A DNA stretch of 59,900 bases from CAZWCE01 sp964632505 (GCA_964632505.1 CAZWCE010000019.1:1-59900); one strand, 5' to 3'; shown: positions 9,672 through 19,172, counted from the first letter of the stretch. Program-made: numbers and translations. Notes: a model not told the origin generated them from the sequence alone.

Positions 9672-9714
9672 GCCCCACGAAGCGTTCTCCGAAAATCGCT
9701 CCGTGGGGCATTTT
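9672..9714. terminator. Bidirectional terminator between oxidoreductase gene and hcp
   Basis: Hairpin arms GCCCCACG and CGTGGGGC with a further internal AAGCG/CGCT pairing; TTTT follows on plus, and on minus the hairpin is followed by TTTCTTTTT. It serves both convergent genes. Confidence 0.88.
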
Positions 9715-9779
9715 GATGAAATCGGCAAATCGCGGGACCGAGGCCCCGCGAACACTCCTTGCCGAAGTGGAACATCCGG

Positions 9780-11372
9780 TTAGCTCAAGATGGCCTGGAG
9801 GTCCTCCTCAGGCGCGCCGATCGGGGCGATCTGGAACTTGTCGACCAGCACGTCGAGCACCTCGGGCGTGACGAACGCCGGGAGGGTCGGTCCGAGTTTC
9901 ATATTCTTCACACCCAGGTAGAGCAGCGTCAACAGAATGGCGACCGCCTTCTGCTCGTACCAACTGAGGATCATCGAAAGCGGCAACTCGTTGATGTCGC
10001 AGTCGAACGCCTTGGCCAGTTCCGAGGCGATGACGATCGCCGAGTAGGCGTCGTTGCACTGACCGACGTCGAGTAGGCGGGGAATGCCGCCGATGTCGCC
10101 GAACGGGAGCTTGTTGAAGCGGTACTTCCCGCAGGCGAGGGTTAGGATGGCACAATCCTCGGGGACACTCTGGGCGAACTCGGTGTAATAGTTGCGGCCG
10201 GTCTTGGCGCCGTCGCAACCGCCGACGAGGAAGAAATGCTTCAGTTGACCGCCCTTGACCGCGTCGACCACTTTGTCGGCCACGCTCATCACGGCGTTTC
10301 GCCCGAAGCCGATCATGATCGTCTCCTCGGGAGCGTCTTCGGGGAAACCCTCACAGGACAAGGCTGATTCGATGACCGGCGTGAAATCCTTGTCCTCGCC
10401 GATGTGCTGTACGTCGGGCCAGGCCACCAGGCCGGTGGTGAATATCCGCGATTGGTACGTCTCCGCGGGCTTTTGAATGCAGTTGGTGGTCATGAGGATC
10501 GCACCGGGGAATTCATCGAACTCCTTCTTCTGATCCTGCCACGCGCCGCCGTAATTACCGACCAAATGCTTGTACTTCTTCAGTTCGGGATAGGCCAAAC
10601 AGGGTAGCATTTCGCCGTGGGTGTAAACGTTCACGCCTTTGCCTTCGGTCTGCTGGAGCAGCTTGTGGAGATCCTGCAGATCGTGCCCGGAGACGAGGAT
10701 GCACTTGCCGGCGACCGGCGTGATGCGAACCTCGGTCGGCTCGGGGTGCCCGTAGGTTCCGGTATTCGCCCGATCGAGCAATTCCATCACTCGTAGGTTC
10801 AGTTCGCCGACCGCGAGCACTTTCTCGAGCAGGGCGTTCACGTCGGTCGGATGGTCCGCCAGCCAGGCGAGCAATTCGCAGAAATCGCGATCGACCTCCG
10901 GATCGCTCACACCCAACTCCTTGGCGTGATGGGCGTAAGCGGCCGATCCTTTCAGCCCGTAGACCGCCATTTCCAGAAGGCCGGCGGGTGTCTCGCCGAG
11001 TTCTTCTTTTCGTTTCTCGACCGAAACCTTTTCCGACGCTTCGATCATCGCTTCCTTGTCGTCGGGAATCGACATCATCTCCGGCTTCTCGCCGAGTTCC
11101 CGGCGGCACTTTTTCCCCTCGGCGATGACCTCCACGATGCGGTCCTCGTCGAAGTTGACGTTCGTGACCGTCGTGAACAGGGCTTCGAGGATGTAATCGG
11201 TGTATTTCGAAACCTCGTTCTTTTCTTTCCCCAAAACGGCGATGTCCTTGGCCACCTGGACCAGGAGGTCCTGCAGCTTGGCCGTCCGAGCCTCTTTGCC
11301 GCAGACTCCCTTCTTGGTGCAGCCGTTTCCTTGAACTGTTTGTTCGCATTGATAACAAAACATTTCTTGCAT
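9780..11372 (-). CDS. hcp: Hybrid cluster protein (hydroxylamine reductase)
   Basis: 530-residue hybrid cluster protein. The N-terminal cubane ligands are Cys6, Cys9, Cys18 and Cys24 (FCYQCEQTV, then CTKKGVC). Hybrid 4Fe-2O-2S cluster regions are visible as ILVSGHDLQDLH, TNCIQKP, GGCDGAKTGRNYY, LACGKYRFNKLPFGDIGG and DVGQCNDAY. Hcp enzymes reduce NO to N2O (and hydroxylamine in vitro) and protect against nitrosative stress in anaerobes and facultative cells. The start at 11372 has AGGAG eight bases upstream; the frame is open another 94 codons but without homology. It lies 193 bp downstream of a dedicated ferredoxin gene, and a likely Hcp regulator is divergent beyond that. The gap leaves room for its own promoter. 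Confidence 0.96.
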   Translation of the reverse strand: MQEMFCYQCEQTVQGNGCTKKGVCGKEARTAKLQDLLVQVAKDIAVLGKEKNEVSKYTDYILEALFTTVTNVNFDEDRIVEVIAEGKKCRRELGEKPEMMSIPDDKEAMIEASEKVSVEKRKEELGETPAGLLEMAVYGLKGSAAYAHHAKELGVSDPEVDRDFCELLAWLADHPTDVNALLEKVLAVGELNLRVMELLDRANTGTYGHPEPTEVRITPVAGKCILVSGHDLQDLHKLLQQTEGKGVNVYTHGEMLPCLAYPELKKYKHLVGNYGGAWQDQKKEFDEFPGAILMTTNCIQKPAETYQSRIFTTGLVAWPDVQHIGEDKDFTPVIESALSCEGFPEDAPEETIMIGFGRNAVMSVADKVVDAVKGGQLKHFFLVGGCDGAKTGRNYYTEFAQSVPEDCAILTLACGKYRFNKLPFGDIGGIPRLLDVGQCNDAYSAIVIASELAKAFDCDINELPLSMILSWYEQKAVAILLTLLYLGVKNMKLGPTLPAFVTPEVLDVLVDKFQIAPIGAPEEDLQAILS

Positions 11373-11565
11373 GAGTTGAACTCCTTCACTTTTGGATGTC
11401 ATTCGAGTGATTCCTTGGAATGGCGGTTGTGAAATGGCCGGTGAGCCGGCGATTGCAACGACCGCTTTGACAATATCGATGATCCCACCCTTTCTTGTGG
11501 GGATTTCGTTTCGGGGATGATTCACGGAGAAGTGTCGCGCAGGTGGTGCTGCGGCAACGCCCGTG

Positions 11566-12288
11566 CTATATTTCTTTTCGAGACAAGACTTCGCCGCGGA
11601 GTGAGATAGTGACTTCCTCCACCGGCGTTTCGCTTTCGGCGACATCCCGTGCACGCCGGACCTGCGCGGTCAGCCCCCGGCAGCAGGGGACCTCCATTCG
11701 AGCGATGGTGACCGATCGCGGAGAGGATTCCCGGAAGAGTCGGACCAACTTTTCATCATAGCCTTCCTGGCGATCCAGTTTCGGACAGGCGATCACCAGG
11801 GAACGTCCCCGGAGCAGATCCTGGTGGAATCCTCCCTGGGCGAAGGCGGAACAGGTTGCGGCGATGAGGACGTCGGCCCCTCGGAACTGCGATGCCGTGG
11901 GTTGGACCAGATGGAGCTGGATCGGCCAGGCATTCAGGGCACTCTCGGCGCCGGCGGAGGGAGTATCCTCCGCCACAGAGTTCGGCAGCTTCTGCAGCAT
12001 CTGATTCGACTGTCCGGGGCATCCTCCACTCGAAGGAGGAGACGGCTGTTCGATCACGTTCAGATTCGAGTTTCCGCCGGTTTCCACGGGCTCGTCGATG
12101 AATTGGATCGCCCCGAAGGGGCATTCGCCGATGCAGATACCGAGCCCGTCGCAATGGTCCTTGTCGACCAACTTCGCCTTGCCGTCGACTATCGCCAGGG
12201 CTCCTTGTTGACAGGCTTGAACGCACTGTTCACAACCCACGCACTTGTCTTCATCGATCCGGATCGTTTTTCGCATCGTTTGTGTCAT
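11566..12288 (-). CDS. 4Fe-4S ferredoxin-type partner of Hcp
   Basis: 240 residues. An N-terminal ferredoxin domain has a complete cluster motif (Cys16, Cys19, Cys22, Cys26 in CVGCEQCVQAC) and a second, unusual motif CDGLGICIGECP with three cysteines. After a Pro/Ser linker the C-terminal ~130 residues form a separate domain with a few cysteines (CSAFAQGG, VIACPKLD, EVPCCRGL). Proteins of this kind commonly accompany hcp and probably deliver electrons to it (inference from context). The start at 12288 has GAGG about 7 nt upstream. It is the first gene after the divergent intergenic region holding the TTTGAC-N4-GTCAAA dyad. Confidence 0.9.
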   Translation of the reverse strand: MTQTMRKTIRIDEDKCVGCEQCVQACQQGALAIVDGKAKLVDKDHCDGLGICIGECPFGAIQFIDEPVETGGNSNLNVIEQPSPPSSGGCPGQSNQMLQKLPNSVAEDTPSAGAESALNAWPIQLHLVQPTASQFRGADVLIAATCSAFAQGGFHQDLLRGRSLVIACPKLDRQEGYDEKLVRLFRESSPRSVTIARMEVPCCRGLTAQVRRARDVAESETPVEEVTISLRGEVLSRKEI

Positions 12289-12407
12289 TGGTTTCCTCGA
12301 TTGCTATGAAAACAGATATGTGTTTTTTTGCCAACCACCGGTTGCCTTATTTTTCTCCTTCCGGTGTTCCATTTAATTTCATTCTATGATCGCGGCCGCC
12401 GATCCCC

Positions 12408-12423
12408 TTTGACTTATGTCAAA
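12408..12423. promoter_or_regulatory. Crp/Fnr-type operator (HcpR/DNR-like box)
   Basis: Perfect dyad TTTGACTTATGTCAAA in the divergent region between the ferredoxin/hcp genes and the Crp/Fnr regulator gene. It matches the TTGAC-N4-GTCAA form described for HcpR and DNR-type NO regulators. On the minus strand a TAGAAT -10 at 12381-12386 would put the box centre near -41.5, the class II activator position; on the plus strand TAATAT at 12433-12438 would put it over the -35 region, which suggests autorepression. Confidence 0.8.
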
Positions 12424-12477
12424 TCGGGGAGATAATATCGCAGTTCGGCCTTTTTTTTCGCTCCGAAGAGGACGCCC

Positions 12478-13152
12478 ATGCTCGATCAGAAAGTGATTTT
12501 ATTGCGGGAAACCCCCATTTTTTCCCAGATTCGCCAAGAAGATCTTCTCGAATTGGCCCGGCATTCCCTCCTTCGGGAATTCTCGGACGGTCGGATGCTC
12601 TTTCGCGCCGGCGATCGGGCCGAAGGCTTCTACATCGTCGCGGAAGGAGCGATCGAGGTTTTTCGCGGGAGCGCACATCGGCGCGAGCAGACGCTGCATG
12701 TCTTCGGCGAAGGGGAGGTCTGTGGAGAGGTCCCCCTATTTTCGGGGAGCACGTATCCGGCCAGTGCCCGGGCGAGGGGGAGTTTGAAAGCGTTGGTGGT
12801 TCCCGGCGATGTCTTTTTCGATTTGGCCCATCGCCATCCGGACATGCTGCTGGAAATGTTGGCCGTGCTCAGTCGGCGATTGCGGGGGTTCGCCGATATC
12901 ATCGCGGAACTCTCACTTAAGGATGTCCAGCAGCGGCTGGGAAGTTATCTTCTCGATCTTTCCCGCAAGCAAGAAGATCGGACCTTTCGATTAGACGCGA
13001 GCAAAGGACGGGTCGCCGCACAGCTCGGGACGATTCAGGAGACACTCAGTCGGGCGCTGGGCAAAATGGCCTCGAGAGGGTGGATCGAAGTCCACGGCAA
13101 GACCATCACGATCAAGGATGTCGAGGCGATTGAGGAGATGAGTCGGAAATGA
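12478..13152 (+). CDS. Crp/Fnr family regulator, HcpR-like
   Basis: 224 residues with an N-terminal cyclic-nucleotide-like beta-roll (residues ~15-125), a dimer helix (LSRRLRGFADIIAELSL) and a C-terminal winged helix. The recognition helix has QETLSRALGKM, the E..SR pattern Fnr uses to read TTGA half-sites, which fits the dyad 55 bp upstream of its start. It contains a single cysteine (in EGEVCGEVP), so it cannot be an Fnr oxygen sensor with a 4Fe-4S cluster; a haem-dependent NO sensor of the HcpR/DNR kind is the better guess. Divergent from the ferredoxin-hcp genes and probably their activator. Ends 12 bp from a convergent gene. Confidence 0.92.
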   Translation: MLDQKVILLRETPIFSQIRQEDLLELARHSLLREFSDGRMLFRAGDRAEGFYIVAEGAIEVFRGSAHRREQTLHVFGEGEVCGEVPLFSGSTYPASARARGSLKALVVPGDVFFDLAHRHPDMLLEMLAVLSRRLRGFADIIAELSLKDVQQRLGSYLLDLSRKQEDRTFRLDASKGRVAAQLGTIQETLSRALGKMASRGWIEVHGKTITIKDVEAIEEMSRK

Positions 13153-13164
13153 GTGAACTGGTGT

Positions 13165-14148
13165 TCACTTTCCTTTCCTGGCCTGCCAGTAGTGATAGGT
13201 GTCCTCGATCGTTTTCTGGATCGGCACTTCCGGTTTCCAAGGACAGTGGGCTTGGATCTTCCCGATATCGGCCAGCGGATCGAGATTTTCACCGGGAGCG
13301 GTTTCCTTGACCGACCGCTCCGGATCGGCCAGGTTCCGCAGGATCTCCAGCACCTGTCGGGTTTGCCGGGCAATGCCCGTGCCGACGTTGTAGACCTCGC
13401 CGCCTGTTCCGTGCCACAGAAGAAGACGTTGGGCCCGGACAACATCGCGGACATCGCTCAGGTCGATCGTCACATGGAGGTTCCGCACATGAACGGGATC
13501 GCGTTGGTCGACAAACTGTTCGACCCATTCCGGCAGCATCATGAGGGGAAGCTGTCGTGGGCCGGTATACTGGAAGGGGCGGACGATGATCGCATCGAGT
13601 GACGATTTCTCGATCGCTTCGCGCACGATCGCCTCGGCCATGATCTTCGTCTGGCTGTAGGCCGAACTCGCCTTTACCGGGAAGGATTCATCGATGCGAC
13701 AGGTGGGATCCTTCTCCATCCGGCGCTGAAACGTGTCCCGGTCGTAGACGTGGCTGCTCGAGTTGAACAGCAACCGTGGGGAGCTGGAAAGTCGTTTCGC
13801 CAGTTCGACCACGCGCCGGGTCCCTTCCACATTGACGGCGACCGCGTTCTCATTCGGATTTTTTCCCCGACCGCACTGCGCCGGAACGGAAATACCCGCA
13901 AGGTGAACGATCGCCGTAGGGGCAAACGCCTCGATTCGCTCGAACGTCGCTTTTTCGAAGATGGAATCGCAACGAAGGTCCCAGGCCAAGAGCGGGATTT
14001 CGCTTGTTCGAAGCGATTCGGGGATATGTTCCGACCAGTGGCCGTCGTGGGTGAGCCCCAGCAAATGATCTCCCGAGGCGAGACATTGTTCGGCGAGGAA
14101 AGACCCGGTGAATCCCGAAATGCCGGTCATCAGAATACGTAAAGACAT
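13165..14148 (-). CDS. NAD-dependent epimerase/dehydratase (GDP-4-keto-6-deoxymannose reductase-like)
   Basis: 327-residue extended short-chain dehydrogenase. The Rossmann motif TGISGFTG sits at residues 7-14, SSSHVY supplies the active-site serine, and YSQTK gives the catalytic Tyr/Lys pair. The segment VRPFQYTGPRQ and the C-terminal SDVRDVVRA resemble GDP-6-deoxy-4-keto-mannose reductases (Rmd) and GDP-mannose dehydratases, so a role in making deoxy-sugar nucleotides for surface glycans is likely; exact substrate is uncertain. Start at 14148 is backed by AGGAGG five bases upstream. It lies just downstream of gyrA (43 bp), so read-through from gyrA is possible. Confidence 0.88.
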   Translation of the reverse strand: MSLRILMTGISGFTGSFLAEQCLASGDHLLGLTHDGHWSEHIPESLRTSEIPLLAWDLRCDSIFEKATFERIEAFAPTAIVHLAGISVPAQCGRGKNPNENAVAVNVEGTRRVVELAKRLSSSPRLLFNSSSHVYDRDTFQRRMEKDPTCRIDESFPVKASSAYSQTKIMAEAIVREAIEKSSLDAIIVRPFQYTGPRQLPLMMLPEWVEQFVDQRDPVHVRNLHVTIDLSDVRDVVRAQRLLLWHGTGGEVYNVGTGIARQTRQVLEILRNLADPERSVKETAPGENLDPLADIGKIQAHCPWKPEVPIQKTIEDTYHYWQARKGK

Positions 14149-14191
14149 GCTTCCTCCTGGTGAGAGATCCATTTCCGTCGCACGGGAGAGG

Positions 14192-16948
14192 TCATTCATT
14201 CACGTTTTCATCCTCCGGTGGGGACTCTTCGGGAGGGGAAGAGGAGGGCGGTGCTTCGCCGGTGGGAGCTTCGACATCCGATTCGCCGTTTTCCTCGTTC
14301 TTTTCCTCGGGGGGGATGCGTTTCACGGCGACCAATTCATCTTCCTGATCGAGGGTCATGATGCGCACGCCTTGGGTATTGCGTCCGAGGATGCTGATGT
14401 CGGAGACGGCGATCCGCTGAATTTTTCCCCGGGCGGTGATCATCATCACTTCGTCGTTGTCGTATACGCGGACGCTGCCGACGACATCGCCGTTGCGGCC
14501 GGTGGTTCGGATGTCGCGAATCCCCTTGCCCCCGCGGCCTTGGGTCCGGTAGCCGCGACTGGAGGAGAACTCTTCTCCGTGGTCGTTTTCCTCAGAGGAT
14601 TCGCCGTTGAGATGATGGCCGAACGGCGTGCGTTTTCCGTAACCATGTCGGCAGACGGTCAGGAGGGTGGCGTCCGGATCGGCGATGACCATTCCCACCA
14701 CGCGATCGTTCTTTCCGAGACGGATGCCCTTGACGCCGCTGGCGACACGTCCCATGGGCCGGACGTCGTCCTGCTGAAAGCGGATCGCCATTCCCGAAGC
14801 GGTTGAGAGAAGGAGTTCGTCTCCGGGGCCGGCAACCACCACGTCGATCAGTTCATCGTTTTCGCGGAGTCTGATGGCAATGATGCCGCTCTTCAAAGGA
14901 CGGCTGTAGGCCTTCAATTCCGTCTTCTTGACCAGGCCGTTTTTGGTGGCCATGACGAGGTAATGATCGGGGGTATCAAAATCTTTCACGGCCCGACAGT
15001 CGGCGATCGATTCGTCTTCGTCGAGATCGAGCAGGTTGACCAGCGCTCGGCCGCGACTGTCGCGGGCCAGTTGTGGAAGATTGTACACTTTGTGCCAGAA
15101 AACCTTCCCTTTGTTCGTGAAGAAGAGAAGATAAGCGTGGGTACTGGCGATGAACAGATGCTGGATGGGGTCTTCCTCGTCGGTTTTGGCGCCTTTGAGA
15201 CCTTTGCCGCCCCGCTTCTGGGCACGGTAAGCGTGGATGGGCGTTCGTTTGATGTAGCCGTTGGTACTCAACGAGACCACCATCATCTCCTCGTTGATGA
15301 GGTCTTCCAGGTCGATATCGCCGATCTCTTCGCCGGAGATCTCCGTGCGCCGCTTGTCGCCGTGCTTGTTCTTGATCTCATCGAGGTCATCGCGGATGAT
15401 CTGCCGGATGTTGTTTTCGTCGGAGAGGATGCGGCGGTATTCCTTGATCTCGTTCAGAAGATCATTGTATTCTCCGCCGAGCTTTTCCTGCTCGAGATTG
15501 ACCAACTGTCCGAGAGTCATACGGAGGACCGCATCGGTCTGCACGGGCGTGAGCGTGTAGGATTCCGCTTCGCCGCGATCGCGCAGGAACGCCCCGAACC
15601 CCTCTTCTCCGAGGGCCCGACGGAGCATCGCCGCGGGGCACTCGATCTTCATCAACCGCTCTTTCGCTTCGGCCTGGGTTTTCGAATCGCGAATCGTCCG
15701 GATGATTTCGTCGATGTTCGCGTGGGCGATCAAAAGGCCTTCGACCGTATGCTTGCGGCGCTGGGCCTTCGCCAGCAAAAACTGTGTCCGGCGACGGATC
15801 ACCGTGATGCGATGACGGATGAACTGCTCGATCATCTCCTTGAACGTCATCACGCGCGGCTTGCTGTCGACCAGGGCGAGAAAGATGATCGAGAAAGTGT
15901 CTTGCAGGGGGGTGAACTGATAGAGTTGGTTCAGCACCACGTCGGGATCGGCATCGCGTGAAAGCTCCAGAATCAGTCGGACCGGTTCTTTCAGGTCGCT
16001 TTCGTTGCGGATCGCGGAGATGCCGCCGAGCTTGCCCGCACGAACCATGTCGGCGATGCGCTCTTCGACACGATCCCTGGCCTGCTGGAAAGGAATTTCG
16101 GAGACGACGATCCGGTGTCGTCGCCCCATTTCTTCAATGTGGGCCCGAGCGCGGACGACGACCGTTCCCCGCCCCGTCAGGTAGCCGCGGTGGATGCCCG
16201 ACCGACCGCAGATGACCCCGCCGGTGGGAAAATCAGGGCCGGGGCAAACATCGAGCAGTTGCAAAGGGGAGATGTCGGGATCGTCGAGCACGGCGATCGT
16301 CGCGGCGCAAATTTCACCGAGATTGTGTGGCGGGATGCTCGTGGCCATGCCGACGGCGATTCCGTTGGCACCGTTGACCAAAAGGTTCGGAAACTTCGAG
16401 GGCAGGACCGTCGGTTCATTGCGGCTTTCGTCGTAGGTGGGGACGTAATCGACCGTGTCGAGCTTCAGGTCTTCGAGCATCAAGGCGGCGATGGCCGAGA
16501 GTCGGGCCTCGGTGTACCGCATCGCCGCGGGAGGCAGGCCGGCGATCGAACCGAAATTCCCCTGTTTGTCGACCAGGGTGTACCGCATATTCCACTCTTG
16601 GGCCATGCGGACCAGCGTCGGATAGATCACGCTTTCGCCGTGAGGGTGATAGTTTCCGCTGGTATCGCCGGAGATCTTCGCGCACTTGACTCGCCGGGAA
16701 TTCGGCCCCAGATTCAGGTCGTTCATCGCCACCAGGATGCGGCGCTGAGAAGGCTTCAGCCCATCACGAACATCGGGCAGCGCACGACTGACGATCACGC
16801 TCATCGCGTACGTCAGGTAACTTTCCTTCAGCTCGTCTTCGATCGAGAGGCTCAGTAGTCGATCGAGATTCGAAACGACGAGCTTCTCTTCCTGGGGTTG
16901 ACCCTCCTGGTTCGGGTCATTCGGGGGAACATTTCCGTCGGAAGCCAA
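14192..16948 (-). CDS. gyrA: DNA gyrase subunit A
   Basis: 918 residues. The cleavage domain shows ALPDVRDGLKPSQRRI, the quinolone-region segment HPHGESVIYPTLVR and the catalytic tyrosine in AAMRYTEARLS. The C-terminal beta-pinwheel has a GyrA box variant QKRGGKG, supporting gyrase rather than topoisomerase IV, and a second RGGKG-like element later. An acidic Glu/Ser insert near residue 785 and an acidic Pro/Glu/Asp tail are present. At the position equivalent to E. coli Asp87 there is a proline, and Asp82 is Glu. Start MASDGNV at 16948 gives a 40-residue N-terminal extension before the conserved core. gyrB is not in the window. Confidence 0.95.
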   Translation of the reverse strand: MASDGNVPPNDPNQEGQPQEEKLVVSNLDRLLSLSIEDELKESYLTYAMSVIVSRALPDVRDGLKPSQRRILVAMNDLNLGPNSRRVKCAKISGDTSGNYHPHGESVIYPTLVRMAQEWNMRYTLVDKQGNFGSIAGLPPAAMRYTEARLSAIAALMLEDLKLDTVDYVPTYDESRNEPTVLPSKFPNLLVNGANGIAVGMATSIPPHNLGEICAATIAVLDDPDISPLQLLDVCPGPDFPTGGVICGRSGIHRGYLTGRGTVVVRARAHIEEMGRRHRIVVSEIPFQQARDRVEERIADMVRAGKLGGISAIRNESDLKEPVRLILELSRDADPDVVLNQLYQFTPLQDTFSIIFLALVDSKPRVMTFKEMIEQFIRHRITVIRRRTQFLLAKAQRRKHTVEGLLIAHANIDEIIRTIRDSKTQAEAKERLMKIECPAAMLRRALGEEGFGAFLRDRGEAESYTLTPVQTDAVLRMTLGQLVNLEQEKLGGEYNDLLNEIKEYRRILSDENNIRQIIRDDLDEIKNKHGDKRRTEISGEEIGDIDLEDLINEEMMVVSLSTNGYIKRTPIHAYRAQKRGGKGLKGAKTDEEDPIQHLFIASTHAYLLFFTNKGKVFWHKVYNLPQLARDSRGRALVNLLDLDEDESIADCRAVKDFDTPDHYLVMATKNGLVKKTELKAYSRPLKSGIIAIRLRENDELIDVVVAGPGDELLLSTASGMAIRFQQDDVRPMGRVASGVKGIRLGKNDRVVGMVIADPDATLLTVCRHGYGKRTPFGHHLNGESSEENDHGEEFSSSRGYRTQGRGGKGIRDIRTTGRNGDVVGSVRVYDNDEVMMITARGKIQRIAVSDISILGRNTQGVRIMTLDQEDELVAVKRIPPEEKNEENGESDVEAPTGEAPPSSSPPEESPPEDENVNE

Positions 16949-17297
16949 TATGAAGATCCTCTCTGCAGTCCTTGGTGAATGATCCCACGCCGGAGCGGCT
17001 CGCCGTCGGCCGCATTCCTGCGATATTCAGACACGAGGGTCATTCCGCTCTCGAACGGTGTTCCGAGGCGTTCCATGCCGCGAAATCTACCCAAAAGGGA
17101 GATGCCCAAGAGGGATCAACGCCACGGGAAATCGACCCTGGATCGGGGATGCAATCACTCCATGGGAAGCAACGTGATTAATGGGGTTACTATACCACGA
17201 ATGGCCGATGAATTCAACGGCTCCCCCCCTCTATTTTGACGGTCTTCAGGACCGGCTCCCCCTGTCGGAAGCAAGGCGAAAACCATAAGATATAAGG
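16949..17297. other. Divergent intergenic region gyrA/mnmG
   Basis: 349 bp between divergent gyrA and mnmG. It must hold both promoters; I see only a weak TACTATACC -10-like element near 17188 facing mnmG and no clear dyad, RNA or small gene. Confidence 0.5.
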
Positions 17298-19172
17298 ATG
17301 AATCGAACGACTTCCTCCTCGAAGATCTACCCTTACGACGTGGTCGTCGTCGGCGCGGGGCATGCCGGCACCGAGGCGGCTTTGGCCGCTGCGCGAATGG
17401 GCGCGAACACCGCGCTTCTTACCAGTAATCTCGATACCGTCGCTCAAATGAGTTGCAATCCTGCGATCGGGGGGGTGGCCAAGGGGCAGATTGTCCGCGA
17501 AATCGACGCTCTCGGCGGTGTCATGGGAGCGGCGATCGATCGAACCGGCATTCAGTTCCGGATGCTCAACCTTCGGAAAGGGCCGGCGATGCACGGTCCT
17601 CGCGCTCAGGCCGATAAACGGGCCTATCAGGAAGAGGTGAAGGCGTTCGTCGAAGCTCAGGACTCTCTTGATCTGCGACAGGAAACGACCGTTTCCCTGT
17701 TGATCGAAGAGGATTCTCCGAATAACGGCCGCCCATCCGTGGGGGGGGTCGTCGTCGAGGGGGGGGCGGAATACCGTGCTCCGAAGGTCGTCCTCTGCTG
17801 CGGCACTTTCATGCAAGGCGTGTTGCATTACGGTCCGGAAACCCGGCCCGGCGGTCGTGCGGGCGAAGCGGCGGTGACCGGCATCAGCCGATCCTTGGTC
17901 GAGAGCGGCATCCGCCTGCAACGTTTCAAGACGGGGACCCCTCCGAGGCTCAATGCCCGAACGCTCGACTATGACCGGCTCCAATGCCAACCGGGCGACG
18001 AGCATCCCAAACCGTTCTCCTTCATGACCGACCGGCTGGAGGTTGAGCAGATCCCCTGCTGGATCACCCACACCAACGAAGAGGTGCACCGGATCATTCG
18101 CGCCAATCTGCATCGGGCACCGATGTTCACCGGACAGATCCAATCGACCGGCCCCCGCTATTGCCCTTCGGTGGAGACGAAAATCGAGCGATTCTCCGAC
18201 AAGGATCGCCATCAACTCTTCCTGGAACCGGAGGGGCGGCGAAACCATGAAATTTACGTCAACGGTCTGGCGACCAGTCTCCCCCGTGACGTGCAGGACG
18301 AGCTCCTCGGCAAGATCGCCGGACTGGAGAATGCTCGCATCATGCGGTATGGATACGCCATTGAATACGACTACGCCCCCCCCGAGCAACTGAAGCCGAC
18401 GCTGGAGACCAAGGCGGTCGCGGGGCTCTACCTCGCCGGGCAGATCAACGGCACGACCGGTTATGAAGAGGCCGCGGCGCAAGGGCTGCTCGCCGGGACG
18501 AACGCCGTCTTATCGCTTGATGATGCGGATCCCCTGGTTTTCGGTCGCCACGAGGCCTACATCGGAGTGATGATCGACGATCTGATCACGCGCGGCGTCG
18601 ATGAGCCGTATCGGATGTTCACCAGTCGGGCGGAATACCGGCTGTTATTGCGCCAAGACAACGCCGATCGTCGCCTGACCCCCCTCGGGAGGAAACTTGG
18701 CCTGGTTGACGGACGTCGATGGGAACGACTGGAGCGGAAAGAGCGGGAAATCGAGCGCGGCAAGACTCTTCTCGGGACGCATCATCACCAGGGACAATCG
18801 CTGAAGAAGTGGTTGCGGCGCCCGGAGACGACCTGGGCGATGCTCATCGAATGGCTTCCGGAACTGCAGAGCATCTCCTCGGAAGCTTCGGAACAGATCG
18901 TCATCGACGCGAAGTATTCCGGCTATCTTGCCCGGCAGCAGGCCGATATCGAGCGTCGGAAGAAAATGGCCCGCCGCCGAATTCCCGAGGATCTCGACTT
19001 CTTCGCGATCTCCCACTTGCGCATGGAAGCGCGTGAAAAACTGGCGCGAATTCGTCCGGTCGACCTGGATCAGGCGGGGCGCATCAGCGGGATCACTCCG
19101 GCCGATTTGGCGGTATTGGCCGTGGTTCTGCAGCATCGTTCTTCCGACGGGACTCCGTCGAAACAACGATGA
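17298..19172 (+). CDS. mnmG: tRNA U34 carboxymethylaminomethyl synthase MnmG (GidA)
   Basis: 624 residues, the usual length. The FAD-binding motif VVGAGHAGTEAALAAARMGA is at the N-terminus, followed by the family signatures CNPAIGGVAKG, RKGPAMHGPRAQADK and LKTGTPPRL-like FKTGTPPRL, and the NAD/FAD segment AGLYLAGQINGTTGYEEAAAQG. The C-terminal helical domain for MnmE/tRNA binding is intact (ISHLRMEAREKLARIRPV). With MnmE it modifies the wobble uridine of several tRNAs. mnmE is not nearby. It is monocistronic or has its own promoter, and converges on the desulfoferrodoxin gene. Confidence 0.96.
   Translation: MNRTTSSSKIYPYDVVVVGAGHAGTEAALAAARMGANTALLTSNLDTVAQMSCNPAIGGVAKGQIVREIDALGGVMGAAIDRTGIQFRMLNLRKGPAMHGPRAQADKRAYQEEVKAFVEAQDSLDLRQETTVSLLIEEDSPNNGRPSVGGVVVEGGAEYRAPKVVLCCGTFMQGVLHYGPETRPGGRAGEAAVTGISRSLVESGIRLQRFKTGTPPRLNARTLDYDRLQCQPGDEHPKPFSFMTDRLEVEQIPCWITHTNEEVHRIIRANLHRAPMFTGQIQSTGPRYCPSVETKIERFSDKDRHQLFLEPEGRRNHEIYVNGLATSLPRDVQDELLGKIAGLENARIMRYGYAIEYDYAPPEQLKPTLETKAVAGLYLAGQINGTTGYEEAAAQGLLAGTNAVLSLDDADPLVFGRHEAYIGVMIDDLITRGVDEPYRMFTSRAEYRLLLRQDNADRRLTPLGRKLGLVDGRRWERLERKEREIERGKTLLGTHHHQGQSLKKWLRRPETTWAMLIEWLPELQSISSEASEQIVIDAKYSGYLARQQADIERRKKMARRRIPEDLDFFAISHLRMEAREKLARIRPVDLDQAGRISGITPADLAVLAVVLQHRSSDGTPSKQR

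Noticed and set aside
11461..11510. Possible second Fnr-type box before hcp (TTTGAC-AATA-TCGATG)
   Set aside because: Only the left half-site matches; the right half lacks GTCAA, so it is not counted as an operator.
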